The notes: generated from the sequence alone by a model not told the origin. A DNA stretch of 8,790 bases from Bacteroidales bacterium (GCA_030526455.1 JAUNCU010000121.1:1-8790), one strand, 5' to 3'; positions 1 to 7,038 are shown, numbered from the stretch's first letter. Numbers and translations are program-made.

Positions 1-60
1 GCCCTCTCGCGGTGGGGGGGCTATTGTGGCGGCGGGCGCCTTTGATGCCGGTGGGGGCTT
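1..60. other. G-rich window edge with no recognisable gene
   Basis: This stretch is rich in G runs (for example the G7 run near position 13) and lies downstream of the apbE stop on the minus strand. I see no convincing reading frame, no RNA gene and no clear intrinsic terminator. It resembles the G-rich padding around the other intergenic repeat copies at about 2985 and 7125, so it may be the flank of the degenerate copy that starts at 61. Confidence 0.3.
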
Positions 61-100
61 TAGGCTAGCTTCGCTTGCCATTTGGGGGCTTTTCCTTTTC
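61..100 (+). repeat. Degenerate copy of the intergenic TAGGCTTGCTTCGC repeat
   Basis: The sequence begins TAGGCTAGCTTCGCTTGCC and continues ATTTGGGGGC, matching the left flank of the fuller copies at 2994, 7132 and 7208 with few changes. It then goes straight to a TTTTCC-rich stretch without the central hairpin, so it is a truncated or decayed unit. It has the same orientation as the others and starts only 10 bases beyond the apbE stop. Reading the minus strand, GGC.AGC GAA GCT.GCC could form a small imperfect hairpin. Whether it serves apbE as a terminator cannot be told. Confidence 0.5.
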
Positions 101-109
101 CTTCCTTTT

Positions 110-1135
110 TTATTTTGCCAGTAGGGTGGTGAAGGGCTTGTTGCTCCAGGCTATGAAGTTGCCACTGGCGTCGGTGCTGATGGTCATCACGGCGAGGTCG
201 GTGCGCGATTCCATCATCTTGTGGGTGCGCTCGGTGCCCATGGCCATGCAGGCTGTGGCCCATGCGTCGGCGCTCATGCAGTCGGGAGCCACTACGGTGG
301 CGCTGAGCAGGGTGGATTCTTCGCTGTAGCCGGTGATGGGGTTCACAATGTGCGACACCTTCTTGCCTGCCACGTTTTTATACTTGCGGTAGTTGCCGCT
401 GGTGGCCACGGCTTTGCCGCTGAGGGCAATCACGAGCGCCGACTCGTGGATGGTGGCTTGCGCGTTCTCGATGGGCATGTCGATGGAGATGTTCCAAGGC
501 GTGCCTTGCTCGTTCACACCGCGTGTGGCCACTTCACCGCCTATTTCCACCATGCAGTTGTCCACACCGTTGCGCGCGAGCATGCGTGCCACCTCGTCGC
601 AGGCGAGGCCCTTGGCGATGCTGCTGAAGTCGAACTGAATGCGATGGTCGTCCTTCTTCACCAGTTCGTCCTCAAGATGCACCTTCTGCAGGCCCACGAA
701 GGCGAGGATGCTGTCGATTTGCTCCTTGGTGGGCAATTGCCCATTTTTGTAGCCAAATCCCCATGCGTTCACCAGCGGCATCACGGTGGGGTCGTAGGCG
801 CCCGCTGAGGCCTTATTGACCTCGGTGGCACACGCCATCATGCGCATGAAGAGGCTGTCGGCACGGTTGGTGCTGCCCGAGTTGAGGCGCGAGATGAGCG
901 ACTGCTTGTTGAAGACGTTGGCGCTGCGGTCCACCATCTCGAGCACGGCAGCGATGCTGTCGGAGAGATCGGCAGTGGCCTCGTAGGTGATGTGGTATTC
1001 GGTGGTCCACACCTCGCCAGCGGCCTTGAAAAACGATTTCTTTGCTGGCTTCATCACGAAAAACGCCACCACTGCGGCGATGGTGCACAGCAGCACGGCT
1101 ATGTATTGCTTAGAGAAAATAGTCTTCTTTTCCAT
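110..1135 (-). CDS. apbE: FAD:protein FMN transferase, membrane-anchored (ApbE family)
   Basis: Predicted flavin transferase that uses FAD and Mg2+ to attach FMN covalently to a threonine of extracytoplasmic proteins; family targets include NqrB/NqrC and RnfG/RnfD-type subunits. The 341-residue product has the family motifs in order: GAYDPTVMPLVNAWGFG (112-128), DFSSIAKGLACDEVA (169-183), EIGGEV (197-202), TSGNYRKY (245-252), HIVNPITG (262-269) and the metal-site-like DAWATA (290-295). Residues 10-28 form one hydrophobic segment. The preceding LLC is not a proper lipobox, so this looks like an uncleaved anchor with the enzyme in the periplasm. An in-frame ATG at 1168 is rejected because it lies inside the promoter -7 element. 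The start at 1135 gives a charged MEKK N-terminus and a leader of about 25 nt. No flavinylation target or Nqr/Rnf gene is in the window, so the substrate is unknown. The gene stands alone and is divergent from the barrel gene at 1310. Confidence 0.93.
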   Translation of the reverse strand: MEKKTIFSKQYIAVLLCTIAAVVAFFVMKPAKKSFFKAAGEVWTTEYHITYEATADLSDSIAAVLEMVDRSANVFNKQSLISRLNSGSTNRADSLFMRMMACATEVNKASAGAYDPTVMPLVNAWGFGYKNGQLPTKEQIDSILAFVGLQKVHLEDELVKKDDHRIQFDFSSIAKGLACDEVARMLARNGVDNCMVEIGGEVATRGVNEQGTPWNISIDMPIENAQATIHESALVIALSGKAVATSGNYRKYKNVAGKKVSHIVNPITGYSEESTLLSATVVAPDCMSADAWATACMAMGTERTHKMMESRTDLAVMTISTDASGNFIAWSNKPFTTLLAK

Positions 1136-1165
1136 TGTGGTTGAACTGGGTTGTGAAATTTGTTG

Positions 1166-1173
1166 CAAAGTTA
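1166..1173 (-). promoter_or_regulatory. -7 element of the apbE promoter
   Basis: Read on the minus strand this is TAACTTTG, a full match to the Bacteroidetes TAnnTTTG -7 consensus. Transcription would start near 1159, about 25 nt before the apbE ATG at 1135. The -33 box is weak: the nearest TTG (minus strand, 1200-1198) is 24 bp away, longer than the usual 19-21. It lies inside a small inverted repeat, CGCAT-CA-ATGCG (1193-1204). Confidence 0.55.
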
Positions 1174-1212
1174 ATGCATTTGCGTGTGAAAGCGCATCAA
1201 TGCGGGGGCAAA

Positions 1213-1245
1213 TTTGGTGTAATTGGGGAAAAATGCTTATTTTTG
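1213..1245 (+). promoter_or_regulatory. Promoter of the first beta-barrel gene
   Basis: TTTG at 1213-1216 and TATTTTTG at 1238-1245 are separated by 21 bp and match the Bacteroidetes -33/-7 pattern. Predicted transcription start is near 1252, giving a leader of about 58 nt before the ATG at 1310. The same -7 octamer, TATTTTTG, precedes the second barrel gene. Confidence 0.65.
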
Positions 1246-1260
1246 TAATTCAAATTACAA
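1243..1260. promoter_or_regulatory. 18-bp palindrome over the porin-gene start site
   Basis: TTGTAATT-CA-AATTACAA has perfect 8-base arms around a 2-base centre. It overlaps the last three bases of the -7 element and the predicted start of transcription, where a dimeric repressor would block initiation. The operator role is inference. As RNA it would be a weak AU-rich hairpin with too small a loop, which favours a DNA site. Confidence 0.45.
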
Positions 1261-1309
1261 TTTTTCTTATTAAGCACTTGAGTATTTATCTTTTAAACAC
1301 TTGAATATT

Positions 1310-1900
1310 ATGATGAAAAAAGCAGTTTTGATATTGGCTCTTGCCATGATGGCGATTGGCGCTAGTGCGCAACTTCGCTTTGGTGTGAAGGCTGGTGTGG
1401 GATTGAACTCGATTCACCTCGACAACCTTCCTGCCGACTTTGAGTCGGAAAACCGCACTGGTTTCACCGGTGGTGTGATGGTGGAATTGAACCTCCCCCT
1501 CGGCCTTGGCGTGGATGCTTCGGCCATGTACACTCGCCGCAGCGGCGCTATCGACAAATATGAAGTGGGCGTGCGCGACTATCTGTCGGTGCCTGTGAAC
1601 CTGAAGTACAAGTTTGGCATGCCCATCGTGGGCAGCGTGGTGAAGCCATTCATTTTTACCGGTCCTGAACTGGCGTTCAATATCGGCAAGAAGCAGTCGG
1701 AAATGGGTACTGAATACAAGAAGTTCGCCGCCAGTTGGAACATCGGTCTGGGCGTGGAACTGATCAACCACGTGCAAGTGGCTGCGGCCTACAACATGGG
1801 CATCAGCAAGAGCATCTCTAATGTGCTGGGCATCCCCGATGTGGTGGAAACCGGCGCAAAAGACCGCTGCTGGACTATCACAGCCGCCTACCTGTTCTGA
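1310..1900 (+). CDS. Outer-membrane beta-barrel protein, porin family (PorT-like fold)
   Basis: A 196-residue exported protein. The N-terminus has two start methionines (1310 and 1313), two lysines and a hydrophobic core, with a signal-peptidase I-type site ASA before QLRFG at about residue 20. The mature part alternates polar and hydrophobic residues in short strands with glycine turns (LRFGVKAGVG, GLGVDASAMYTRR, VPVNLKYKF, GLGVELINHVQVAAAY) and ends in an aromatic-rich strand finishing AAYLF, the typical C-terminal signal of outer-membrane barrels. Size and pattern fit the small eight-stranded barrels annotated as porin or PorT family proteins in Bacteroidales. The function is not known, and membership of the family does not imply a role in type IX secretion. 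A TTG at 1301 is less likely as start because it puts three extra residues before the double ATG. It is paralogous to the next gene but has its own promoter and terminator. Confidence 0.85.
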   Translation: MMKKAVLILALAMMAIGASAQLRFGVKAGVGLNSIHLDNLPADFESENRTGFTGGVMVELNLPLGLGVDASAMYTRRSGAIDKYEVGVRDYLSVPVNLKYKFGMPIVGSVVKPFIFTGPELAFNIGKKQSEMGTEYKKFAASWNIGLGVELINHVQVAAAYNMGISKSISNVLGIPDVVETGAKDRCWTITAAYLF

Positions 1901-1937
1901 TTCGCTCGCTTTCAGCGCAAGGCATAACTCACACAAG

Positions 1938-1970
1938 GGGAGTGCACCACCGTAGGTGCGCTCCCTTTTT
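1938..1970 (+). terminator. Intrinsic terminator after the first beta-barrel gene
   Basis: GGGAGTGCACC (1938-1948) pairs with GGTGCGCTCCC (1955-1965) with a single T-G wobble around a 6-base loop, and is followed by TTTTT. It lies 37 bases past the stop and separates the two barrel genes into two transcription units. Confidence 0.85.
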
Positions 1971-2011
1971 GCGCCCAGTGGGGTGGGGGAATTGTTATAA
2001 AAGTTGAAATT

Positions 2012-2043
2012 CTTGCCTATACGGATAATTTGTGATATTTTTG
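2012..2043 (+). promoter_or_regulatory. Promoter of the second beta-barrel gene
   Basis: TTG at 2013-2015 and TATTTTTG at 2036-2043 are separated by 20 bp and match the Bacteroidetes pattern well. The start would be near 2050, leaving about 25 nt of leader before the ATG at 2075. The leader has no Shine-Dalgarno sequence, as is usual in this phylum. Confidence 0.7.
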
Positions 2044-2074
2044 CATAATATTTTACACGACACAGATTTATACG

Positions 2075-2698
2075 ATGAAGAAATTTTTACTTGCAATAGC
2101 GGCAGCCCTTGTGGTGTGCAGCATGAATGTGAAGGCTGAAACCCGCTTGGGTGCCACTGCCGGCTTTACTTACAACAAGGTTCACTTCGCTCAAAGCGAT
2201 ATTTTCCGCTCCGACTATATGCCCGGCGCTAACCTGGGTGTGATGGGCGAACTGATGATTCCCGGTGTGGGATTCGGTGTGGACGCGAGCCTGCTCTACT
2301 CGATGCGCAATGGCAAACTCCACTTCGAAGACAAGAAGGCGTGGTCGAGCATGGGCATCGGCGCGCAGACTGCCACTTTCCACTACATCGACATCCCCAT
2401 CAACCTGAAATTCCGCTACCACAACCTCAATGGCCTGGAAAATACGTTTATGCCCATGGCATTTGCGGGTCCGGTGATTTCGGTGCTGGCGGGCCACAGC
2501 AAGTGTGCCGACCAGTTGAGTTACAGCAAGGTGGGGCTGAGCATTCAGATGGGCCTCGGCTGCGAACTCTTCGAGAAGGTGCAGGTGAAGGCGGGCTACC
2601 AGTTTGGCGTGGGTGCGGCTTGCAACACAAAACTGCTCGACGAACACACCGCCAAAAACCGCACATGGTTCCTCAATGCTACTTATTTCTTTAAGTAA
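2075..2698 (+). CDS. Outer-membrane beta-barrel protein, second paralogue
   Basis: A 207-residue exported protein. The signal peptide starts MKKFLLAIAAALVV and a cleavage site after VKA (about residue 21) leaves ETRLG as mature N-terminus. It shares a clear pattern with the preceding gene: GFGVDASLLYSMR against GLGVDASAMYTRR, DIPINLKFRY against SVPVNLKYKF, and GLGCELFEKVQVKAGY against GLGVELINHVQVAAAY. Both end with an AK-R-W strand and aromatic residues (here ATYFFK). These are diverged tandem paralogues of one small outer-membrane barrel family. The middle loop carrying HSKCADQLSYSK differs most, consistent with an exposed loop. Two cysteines appear in the second half (K-CAD and GLGCEL). 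The cargo or partner cannot be read from the sequence. It is monocistronic by its own promoter and strong terminator. Confidence 0.85.
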   Translation: MKKFLLAIAAALVVCSMNVKAETRLGATAGFTYNKVHFAQSDIFRSDYMPGANLGVMGELMIPGVGFGVDASLLYSMRNGKLHFEDKKAWSSMGIGAQTATFHYIDIPINLKFRYHNLNGLENTFMPMAFAGPVISVLAGHSKCADQLSYSKVGLSIQMGLGCELFEKVQVKAGYQFGVGAACNTKLLDEHTAKNRTWFLNATYFFK

Positions 2699-2709
2699 AG
2701 AGAGCAAGG

Positions 2710-2889
2710 CTATAAAAAAATATCAAGGCATCCCAGAATTTTTGCTGGGATGCCTTTTTTTTCGTCGCCTCGCTTGCGGGGATGGTGGCTGCGAGGGAAT
2801 CTATGGACACACGGGGCGCACGGTCTTACCGATTTTGCCGTGAAGGCAAGCACAAGCAGCATGAGCATGCTGAGCGTGATTTTGCGCAT
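2710..2889 (-). pseudogene. Signal-peptide remnant with its own promoter, or a tiny exported peptide
   Basis: A 59-codon minus-strand frame starts ATG at 2889 and stops TAG at 2710-2712. Its first part is a convincing signal peptide: MRK, then a hydrophobic core SMLMLLVLAF, then TAKS. After that the sequence becomes basic and low in structure (a VRPCAPCVHRFPRS stretch, then HHPRKRGDEKKK), and the last third is simply the antisense of the barrel-gene terminator hairpin. A good promoter stands about 36 nt upstream. The most likely reading is the 5' end of a secreted-protein gene whose body was lost by deletion up to the terminator. A genuine small CxxC-containing peptide (CAPC at residues 24-27) is the alternative. 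No RNA structure or homologue is recognised. Confidence 0.45.
2725..2762 (+). terminator. Strong intrinsic terminator after the second beta-barrel gene
   Basis: AAGGCATCCCAG (2725-2736) pairs perfectly with CTGGGATGCCTT (2745-2756) around an 8-base loop, with a run of T reaching 2760. An A-rich tract at 2714-2720 precedes it, so it could also stop minus-strand transcription coming from the remnant at 2889. Confidence 0.9.
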
Positions 2890-2930
2890 AAGGTTTTGAA
2901 TTTTTAGGTTTTACTTTCGGTTTATGGCCA

Positions 2931-2961
2931 CAAATTTAGCGAAAATAATTCCTCTTTTCAA
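2931..2961 (-). promoter_or_regulatory. Promoter driving the signal-peptide remnant
   Basis: On the minus strand, TTG at 2961-2959 is followed after exactly 20 bp by TAAATTTG at 2938-2931, a full match to the Bacteroidetes consensus at ideal spacing. The predicted start is near 2924. No intact downstream gene exists on this strand, which makes it an orphan promoter. Confidence 0.6.
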
Positions 2962-2993
2962 GAACAAGGTGGCTTTTTTGATGGGCGGGGGCT

Positions 2994-3073
2994 TAGGCTT
3001 GCTTCGCTCGCCTTTTGGGGATGAGCAGCGGATGCTGCTCACACAGGGGGCGCTTTGTGGCTTGCCTTTTCCT
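2994..3073 (+). repeat. Stem-loop intergenic repeat, copy B
   Basis: The left flank, TAGGCTTGCTTCGCTCGCC followed by TTTTGGGGA, is the same as in copies C1 and C2. The central hairpin has arms TGAGCAGC (3022-3029) and GCTGCTCA (3034-3041) with a GGAT loop. The right flank, CACAGGGGGCGCTTTG, then CTTGCCTTTTCC, matches the right flanks of C1 and C2. The unit lies outside the terminator of the BspA-like gene. Confidence 0.8.
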
Positions 3074-3080
3074 GGGGGCG

Positions 3081-3130
3081 GGCTGCTTTGTGGCATGCTT
3101 TGCTAGCCTTTTCCTAGGGGCTGCTGGGGG
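3081..3130 (+). repeat. Partial repeat fragments following copy B
   Basis: Pieces such as GCTTTGTGGC, TTTGCTAGCCTTTTCCTAGG and a closing GGGGG run resemble rearranged or decayed flanks of the neighbouring unit. No hairpin core is present, so the element appears to have been duplicated and then eroded. Confidence 0.4.
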
Positions 3131-3174
3131 GATAAAAGGAATGCGGGCGGCCTCTTTTTTTAGAGGTCGCCCGC
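3131..3174 (-). terminator. Intrinsic terminator of the BspA-like gene
   Basis: The 12-base arms at 3143-3154 and 3163-3174 (GCGGGCGGCCTC and GAGGTCGCCCGC) pair with one G-T wobble around an 8-base loop. On the minus strand the hairpin is followed by ATTCCTTTTATC, a broken T tract. It lies 64 bases past the stop codon. Confidence 0.7.
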
Positions 3175-3238
3175 AAAAAACGGTGTTTTTTAGAGGGATT
3201 CTGCTGTGTTTTGAATCACTCTTTTTGGGTTATGAAGT

Positions 3239-6200
3239 TTACTTCACGAGTTTGCTTGCTGCTTGGCTGCCGTCGGTGAAGGTAGTTACCACGAGGTTAA
3301 CGCCCTTGAATGGAACGGCTGCTTCTTGGCCAGCCACGTTGTAGTACTTCACGCTAGAGATGGTCTTGGTGCCGTAGATGTCGGTAACGCCAGTCACTTC
3401 ACCTGGGATGGTGATCACGCAAGAAGCAGATGCTTGCTGGTTGCGAGCGCTGGTAGCGGTGATGGTAACTTCGCGGTCAACGGCTGCCTTAGTCATGTTG
3501 TTTTCAGGCTTGATGGTCACGAAACCGGTCTTGTCGACAACTGCGATAGTTTCGTCGCTGCTGGTCCAGATCACATCCTTGCAGGTTGCTTCTGCTGGGA
3601 GCACTGTGGCTTCGAGTTGGAGTTCGGTTACGCCTGTAGGCATAGTGTACTCTTCGTAGTTGAGTGTTACGCTTTCAGGAAGCACTTCAGCGGTTGGGTT
3701 TTCGATAGTCACAACGCAAGTAGCGAAGATGTTAGGATTAGCGACACATTCAGCATAGATAGTTACTGTGCAAGGAGTACCTTCTGGCCAAGTTGCTTGC
3801 TTGATAGTGGTAACGAGGCCGTTTTCGTCAACGGTAGCGATGTTTTCGTTGCTGCTGATCCAGAGAACTTCGGTTTCGTCGGTGTCGGCTGGAGTAATGG
3901 TAGCAGTGAGTTGGAGAGTTTCACCACCGTTAGCCACTGTAGCAGTTTCCTTGTCGAGGGTGATACCAGTAGCGTGGATGATTGGGGTAGGCACGTAGGT
4001 AGCGCCACACACGCCATAAGCCTGAACGCCTTCTACAGCGTAGGTAACTACTGGTTGAGCATCAGCACTTACGATAGTCTTGATACCGCTCTTGTGGAGT
4101 GGGTCTTGAACGTTGAGTGCCACGCTACCAGCGATTGCTTCGTCGTCGCTTGCAGGAGCGATGTACGACCAGAATACGTTGGTGCCGTCGCCGTTGATTT
4201 GAGCCACGTTGGCGATTTCACCTGAGTCGGGAGCGCCTTCGAGTTTCACTGGGGCGTCGTCGATGAGTTGGCAATCAGAGATGGTGAGGAATTGGTTGCC
4301 TTCCACGTCTTTGCCTTCAGCGTCAACGAGTTTGTTGAGAGCGATGCGATAGATACCTGGTTTTGCACCGTAAGGATCCTTCTGCACGAACATGTAGTAG
4401 TAACCGTTTTCTTCATCGAGGTAAGCAGTCTTGATGATTACGTCCTTGAAGAGCACGTTGAATGGCTGAGTCTTGCCTGAGCCGCCTTCTGGATAGATGT
4501 CGCTATCGCGGAAACGAGTGAGGCCGAGACCGTTGAACTTAGTGGTGCGCCAGTAGATGCCCTTGCTGTCGCGAGCGAAGCCACCGGTGATAGCACCCCA
4601 AGAGAGGAGGTCGCCGTAGTAAGGCAGCCAGCCGTTCTGGAACAAGAATGGTTGTGAGCCATAGAGGCCGGTAGTGTCGGCATTGAGTTTGTGTACACCC
4701 ACGTTGCGGTCGGCGATGTAGATGTTGTTGGTGGTCTTGTCGATTGTCATTGAGAATGGGTCTTCACTTGGCACGTAGCCCACGTTGTTGAGCACGGTCA
4801 CGCGGTAGAAGATATCATTGGTGTTGTTCACGTAGAAGAGTTCACCGTCGCCCAGTGGTTGGTTAGGATCTTGGTAAGTGAACTTTTCACCTGCTACAGC
4901 CACGTAGATGCGGTTCTTGTAACTTTGGAGAGTGAGCGCGTGAGCACCAGTAGTGAACTTGGTGTCAACGATATTGCCTTCCACGTCTTTGTACATGAGT
5001 TTACCGTCGGTGGTAGCGAAGTAGAGACCGCTTGGGCAGCCGAGTGTAGAACCGCCAGTCTTGATAGTTGGGTCGGCCACGATGTTGAGGTATTGCCATT
5101 GAGCAGCGGCTTTGTATTTAGCCACGGCTGAGTTAGCAACTTTACATACTACGTTGCTCTGTGAAGCGTTGAACACGTTGGCAGCGAGTGCTGGAGTGTT
5201 GCCGTTGAGCACGCGGAGCGATTCGATAGTTGCAGGCACTGCACCTGGTTCCATGTAGTTGACGTTGGCGGGAAGTTCCATGCTCTTCAGCGCGGTGCAG
5301 TTGCCAAACGCGTCCTTCATGATGTTGGTGGCAGTGGTTGGGAGGGTTACGCTAGTGAGCGCAGCACAGTTGGCGCAAATACCTTGAGGAATTTCGTTGC
5401 GTCCGTCTTCAAATGCGATTGCTTCGAGGGCTGAGCCAGCGAAGATGTTGGCACCCACAGTCACATCGTTTTTGAGGGTGAAGTTCTTGATAGCGCTATA
5501 AGCGAAACCGTAGTTACCCACAGTTTGGAGTGCTGGGAATTCTACAGCAGCGGTAGGAGCGTAAGCCATACCGTAGTTGTCGATAGAGGTAACGGCAGCA
5601 AAAGCGTCGGTGCCCACTGTGCCTTGGTGGCCAGTGACGAGCAGACGATTGCCAGCAGCGTTAACGAGCACGCCGTTCACAACCTTGAAGGCGGTGTTGC
5701 CTTCAGCCACGTTGATGCCGGCGAGAGTAGCGATAGGAGCGAAAGCGGCTTGACCGATAGAGGTAACGCCTTCAGGAATAGAAATGCTAGTGATCTTGGT
5801 GCCGGCGAATGCTTGTGAACCGATGCTCTGGAGCGATGCGGGGAGCACGATGTCGCCTTGGAGGGCACTGTTTTGGAATGCTTGCGAATAGATGGTGGTA
5901 ACGCTGGCGGGGAGGTTGAGCGCCTTCAAGCCAGTGTTGTAGAATGCGGTGATACCGATGGTGGTAACAGCATCGCCCATGCTCACGCTGGTGAGTTTCT
6001 TACAGCCGTTGAACACGCTGGTAGAAAGTTCGGTAACGGCCGAAGGGATGCTGATGCTTTCGAGTGAAGTACAGCCGCTGAACACGCTACCGCCAATGCT
6101 GGAAACCTTGTTGCCTTCAGCAAACACCACGTCGGTGAGGCCTGTACAGCCCTGGAGCATACCGTCGTTGAGGGTGGTGAATTCACCACCGAAGGTCACC

Positions 6201-6901
6201 TTCTTCAGGGTCTTGATGCCGCGGAAAGGCATGCTTGAACTGGTGCTTTGGTCGAGAGGACGGCCGAAGTAGATTTCTTCGATAGGGCTCTGAACCGATT
6301 CGCCCACTTTGCTGACAAAACTGAGAACGTTGATGGTCATTGGGTCGGCAGAGTCGGCAAAAGTGATCTTCTTAAGGCTGGTCATGCCACTCCAGTGAAG
6401 AGAAATGAACTTGGAAGCGCCAGTGCCTGTGGTCTTCAATGAAGCGGGCACGGTAACTTCGGTGATAGAAGCACAATCCTGGAGATAGCCGTTACCAATG
6501 CTGGTGGCAGTGGGTGGAGTAGGGTCGTTCTTCAGATTGATACAGCCCTTGAAGCAGTTACGGCCGATGGTAACGCAAGTGGCTGGCAGTTGCAGCGAGG
6601 TGAGTTCCTTACAGTCAACGAAAGCGTTGGCAGCGGTAGCAACCACGGTGTAGGTGGTGGTAGTGGTGACACCAGCACTAGAGGTGGTCGTAAGAGAGAA
6701 TGTCTCGGGAATCACGATGTCGCCCTTGTAGAAAATGGTGTCGGGCTTGTAGGTGTAACGTGCTACGGTAGCCTTGGTGCCTGAGGTGGTGTAGTTGATA
6801 CCGTTGACGGTGACAGAAGCAGCATTTGCTTCAGCCAGCGTGAACAGACCCACGAGGCCTAATAGCATTACACGCATCCATGAATTTGTAAACTTTTTCA
6901 T
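3239..6901 (-). CDS. BspA-like leucine-rich-repeat surface protein with Ig-like domains and a type IX-like tail
   Basis: A 1220-residue exported protein. Residues 1-28 form a signal peptide (MKKF start, hydrophobic core, ANA site). A short N-terminal module with NGINYTTSG leads into BspA-type (LRR_5) repeats at about 85-575, seen as recurring F..C..LTS..LP..V..IG..AF units. A segment at about 612-970 is not LRR and reads as repeated strand pairs (GLYFATTDGKLMY, DPFSMTIDKTTNNIYIADRN, DSKGIYWRTTKFNG, ENGYYYMFVQ), suggestive of a beta-propeller. Two bacterial Ig-like (Big2) domains follow at about 976-1067 and 1073-1166, marked by LQLTATITPAD/LQLEATVLPAE and W.SS.E.IA.VD..G.VT. The last 50 residues (VKYYNVAGQE, KGVNLVVTTF.DGS, SKLVK) match the C-terminal sorting tails common in Bacteroidales, so export by the type IX system and surface display are likely. 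BspA relatives bind host matrix or other bacteria; the ligand here is unknown. It is monocistronic. Confidence 0.88.
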   Translation of the reverse strand: MKKFTNSWMRVMLLGLVGLFTLAEANAASVTVNGINYTTSGTKATVARYTYKPDTIFYKGDIVIPETFSLTTTSSAGVTTTTTYTVVATAANAFVDCKELTSLQLPATCVTIGRNCFKGCINLKNDPTPPTATSIGNGYLQDCASITEVTVPASLKTTGTGASKFISLHWSGMTSLKKITFADSADPMTINVLSFVSKVGESVQSPIEEIYFGRPLDQSTSSSMPFRGIKTLKKVTFGGEFTTLNDGMLQGCTGLTDVVFAEGNKVSSIGGSVFSGCTSLESISIPSAVTELSTSVFNGCKKLTSVSMGDAVTTIGITAFYNTGLKALNLPASVTTIYSQAFQNSALQGDIVLPASLQSIGSQAFAGTKITSISIPEGVTSIGQAAFAPIATLAGINVAEGNTAFKVVNGVLVNAAGNRLLVTGHQGTVGTDAFAAVTSIDNYGMAYAPTAAVEFPALQTVGNYGFAYSAIKNFTLKNDVTVGANIFAGSALEAIAFEDGRNEIPQGICANCAALTSVTLPTTATNIMKDAFGNCTALKSMELPANVNYMEPGAVPATIESLRVLNGNTPALAANVFNASQSNVVCKVANSAVAKYKAAAQWQYLNIVADPTIKTGGSTLGCPSGLYFATTDGKLMYKDVEGNIVDTKFTTGAHALTLQSYKNRIYVAVAGEKFTYQDPNQPLGDGELFYVNNTNDIFYRVTVLNNVGYVPSEDPFSMTIDKTTNNIYIADRNVGVHKLNADTTGLYGSQPFLFQNGWLPYYGDLLSWGAITGGFARDSKGIYWRTTKFNGLGLTRFRDSDIYPEGGSGKTQPFNVLFKDVIIKTAYLDEENGYYYMFVQKDPYGAKPGIYRIALNKLVDAEGKDVEGNQFLTISDCQLIDDAPVKLEGAPDSGEIANVAQINGDGTNVFWSYIAPASDDEAIAGSVALNVQDPLHKSGIKTIVSADAQPVVTYAVEGVQAYGVCGATYVPTPIIHATGITLDKETATVANGGETLQLTATITPADTDETEVLWISSNENIATVDENGLVTTIKQATWPEGTPCTVTIYAECVANPNIFATCVVTIENPTAEVLPESVTLNYEEYTMPTGVTELQLEATVLPAEATCKDVIWTSSDETIAVVDKTGFVTIKPENNMTKAAVDREVTITATSARNQQASASCVITIPGEVTGVTDIYGTKTISSVKYYNVAGQEAAVPFKGVNLVVTTFTDGSQAASKLVK

Positions 6902-7018
6902 GTTGTGAATGTAGTTTAGTTAGTAAATTAGTTAATTTATTGATTTGTTTTAATAGTTAATCAGTTTGTTGCGGGTAAGGGGCACATGCGCACTGGGCGC
7001 AGTTCACCAATCCAAGTA

Positions 7019-7026
7019 CAAATATA
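7019..7026 (-). promoter_or_regulatory. -7 element of the BspA-like gene
   Basis: Read on the minus strand this is TATATTTG, a full TAnnTTTG match. The start would be near 7012, giving a leader of roughly 110 nt that is very A/T rich close to the ATG. No TTG stands at the expected -33 position; that space is taken by the palindrome at 7039-7050, which may mean the promoter needs an activator. Confidence 0.5.
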
Positions 7027-7038
7027 GGTATTTTTTTC

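Noticed and set aside
221..808. Plus-strand open frame of 195 codons
   Set aside because: Antisense to apbE, whose motifs are clear. The His- and Ala-rich product is a typical shadow translation.
1034..1135. ApbE as a lipoprotein
   Set aside because: The only cysteine in the N-terminal hydrophobic segment is preceded by LL, not by the small residue a lipobox needs, so a transmembrane anchor is preferred.
2087..2707. Minus-strand open frame of 206 codons
   Set aside because: It mirrors the second beta-barrel gene, which has a signal peptide, promoter and terminator, while this frame has none.
2924..3106. 60-codon plus-strand frame starting ATG at 2924
   Set aside because: It starts next to the minus-strand promoter at 2931-2961 and then runs through repeat copy B, with no promoter in its own direction.
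3263..4225. Long plus-strand open frame of 320 codons
   Set aside because: It lies wholly antisense to the C-terminal half of the BspA-like gene, has no promoter or signal of its own, and its composition mirrors the codons of the real gene.
6640..6697. Threonine-codon run near the start of the BspA-like gene as a phase-variable tract
   Set aside because: The repeats are imperfect triplets in frame, so slippage would not switch the gene off. It is better read as a Thr-rich linker.
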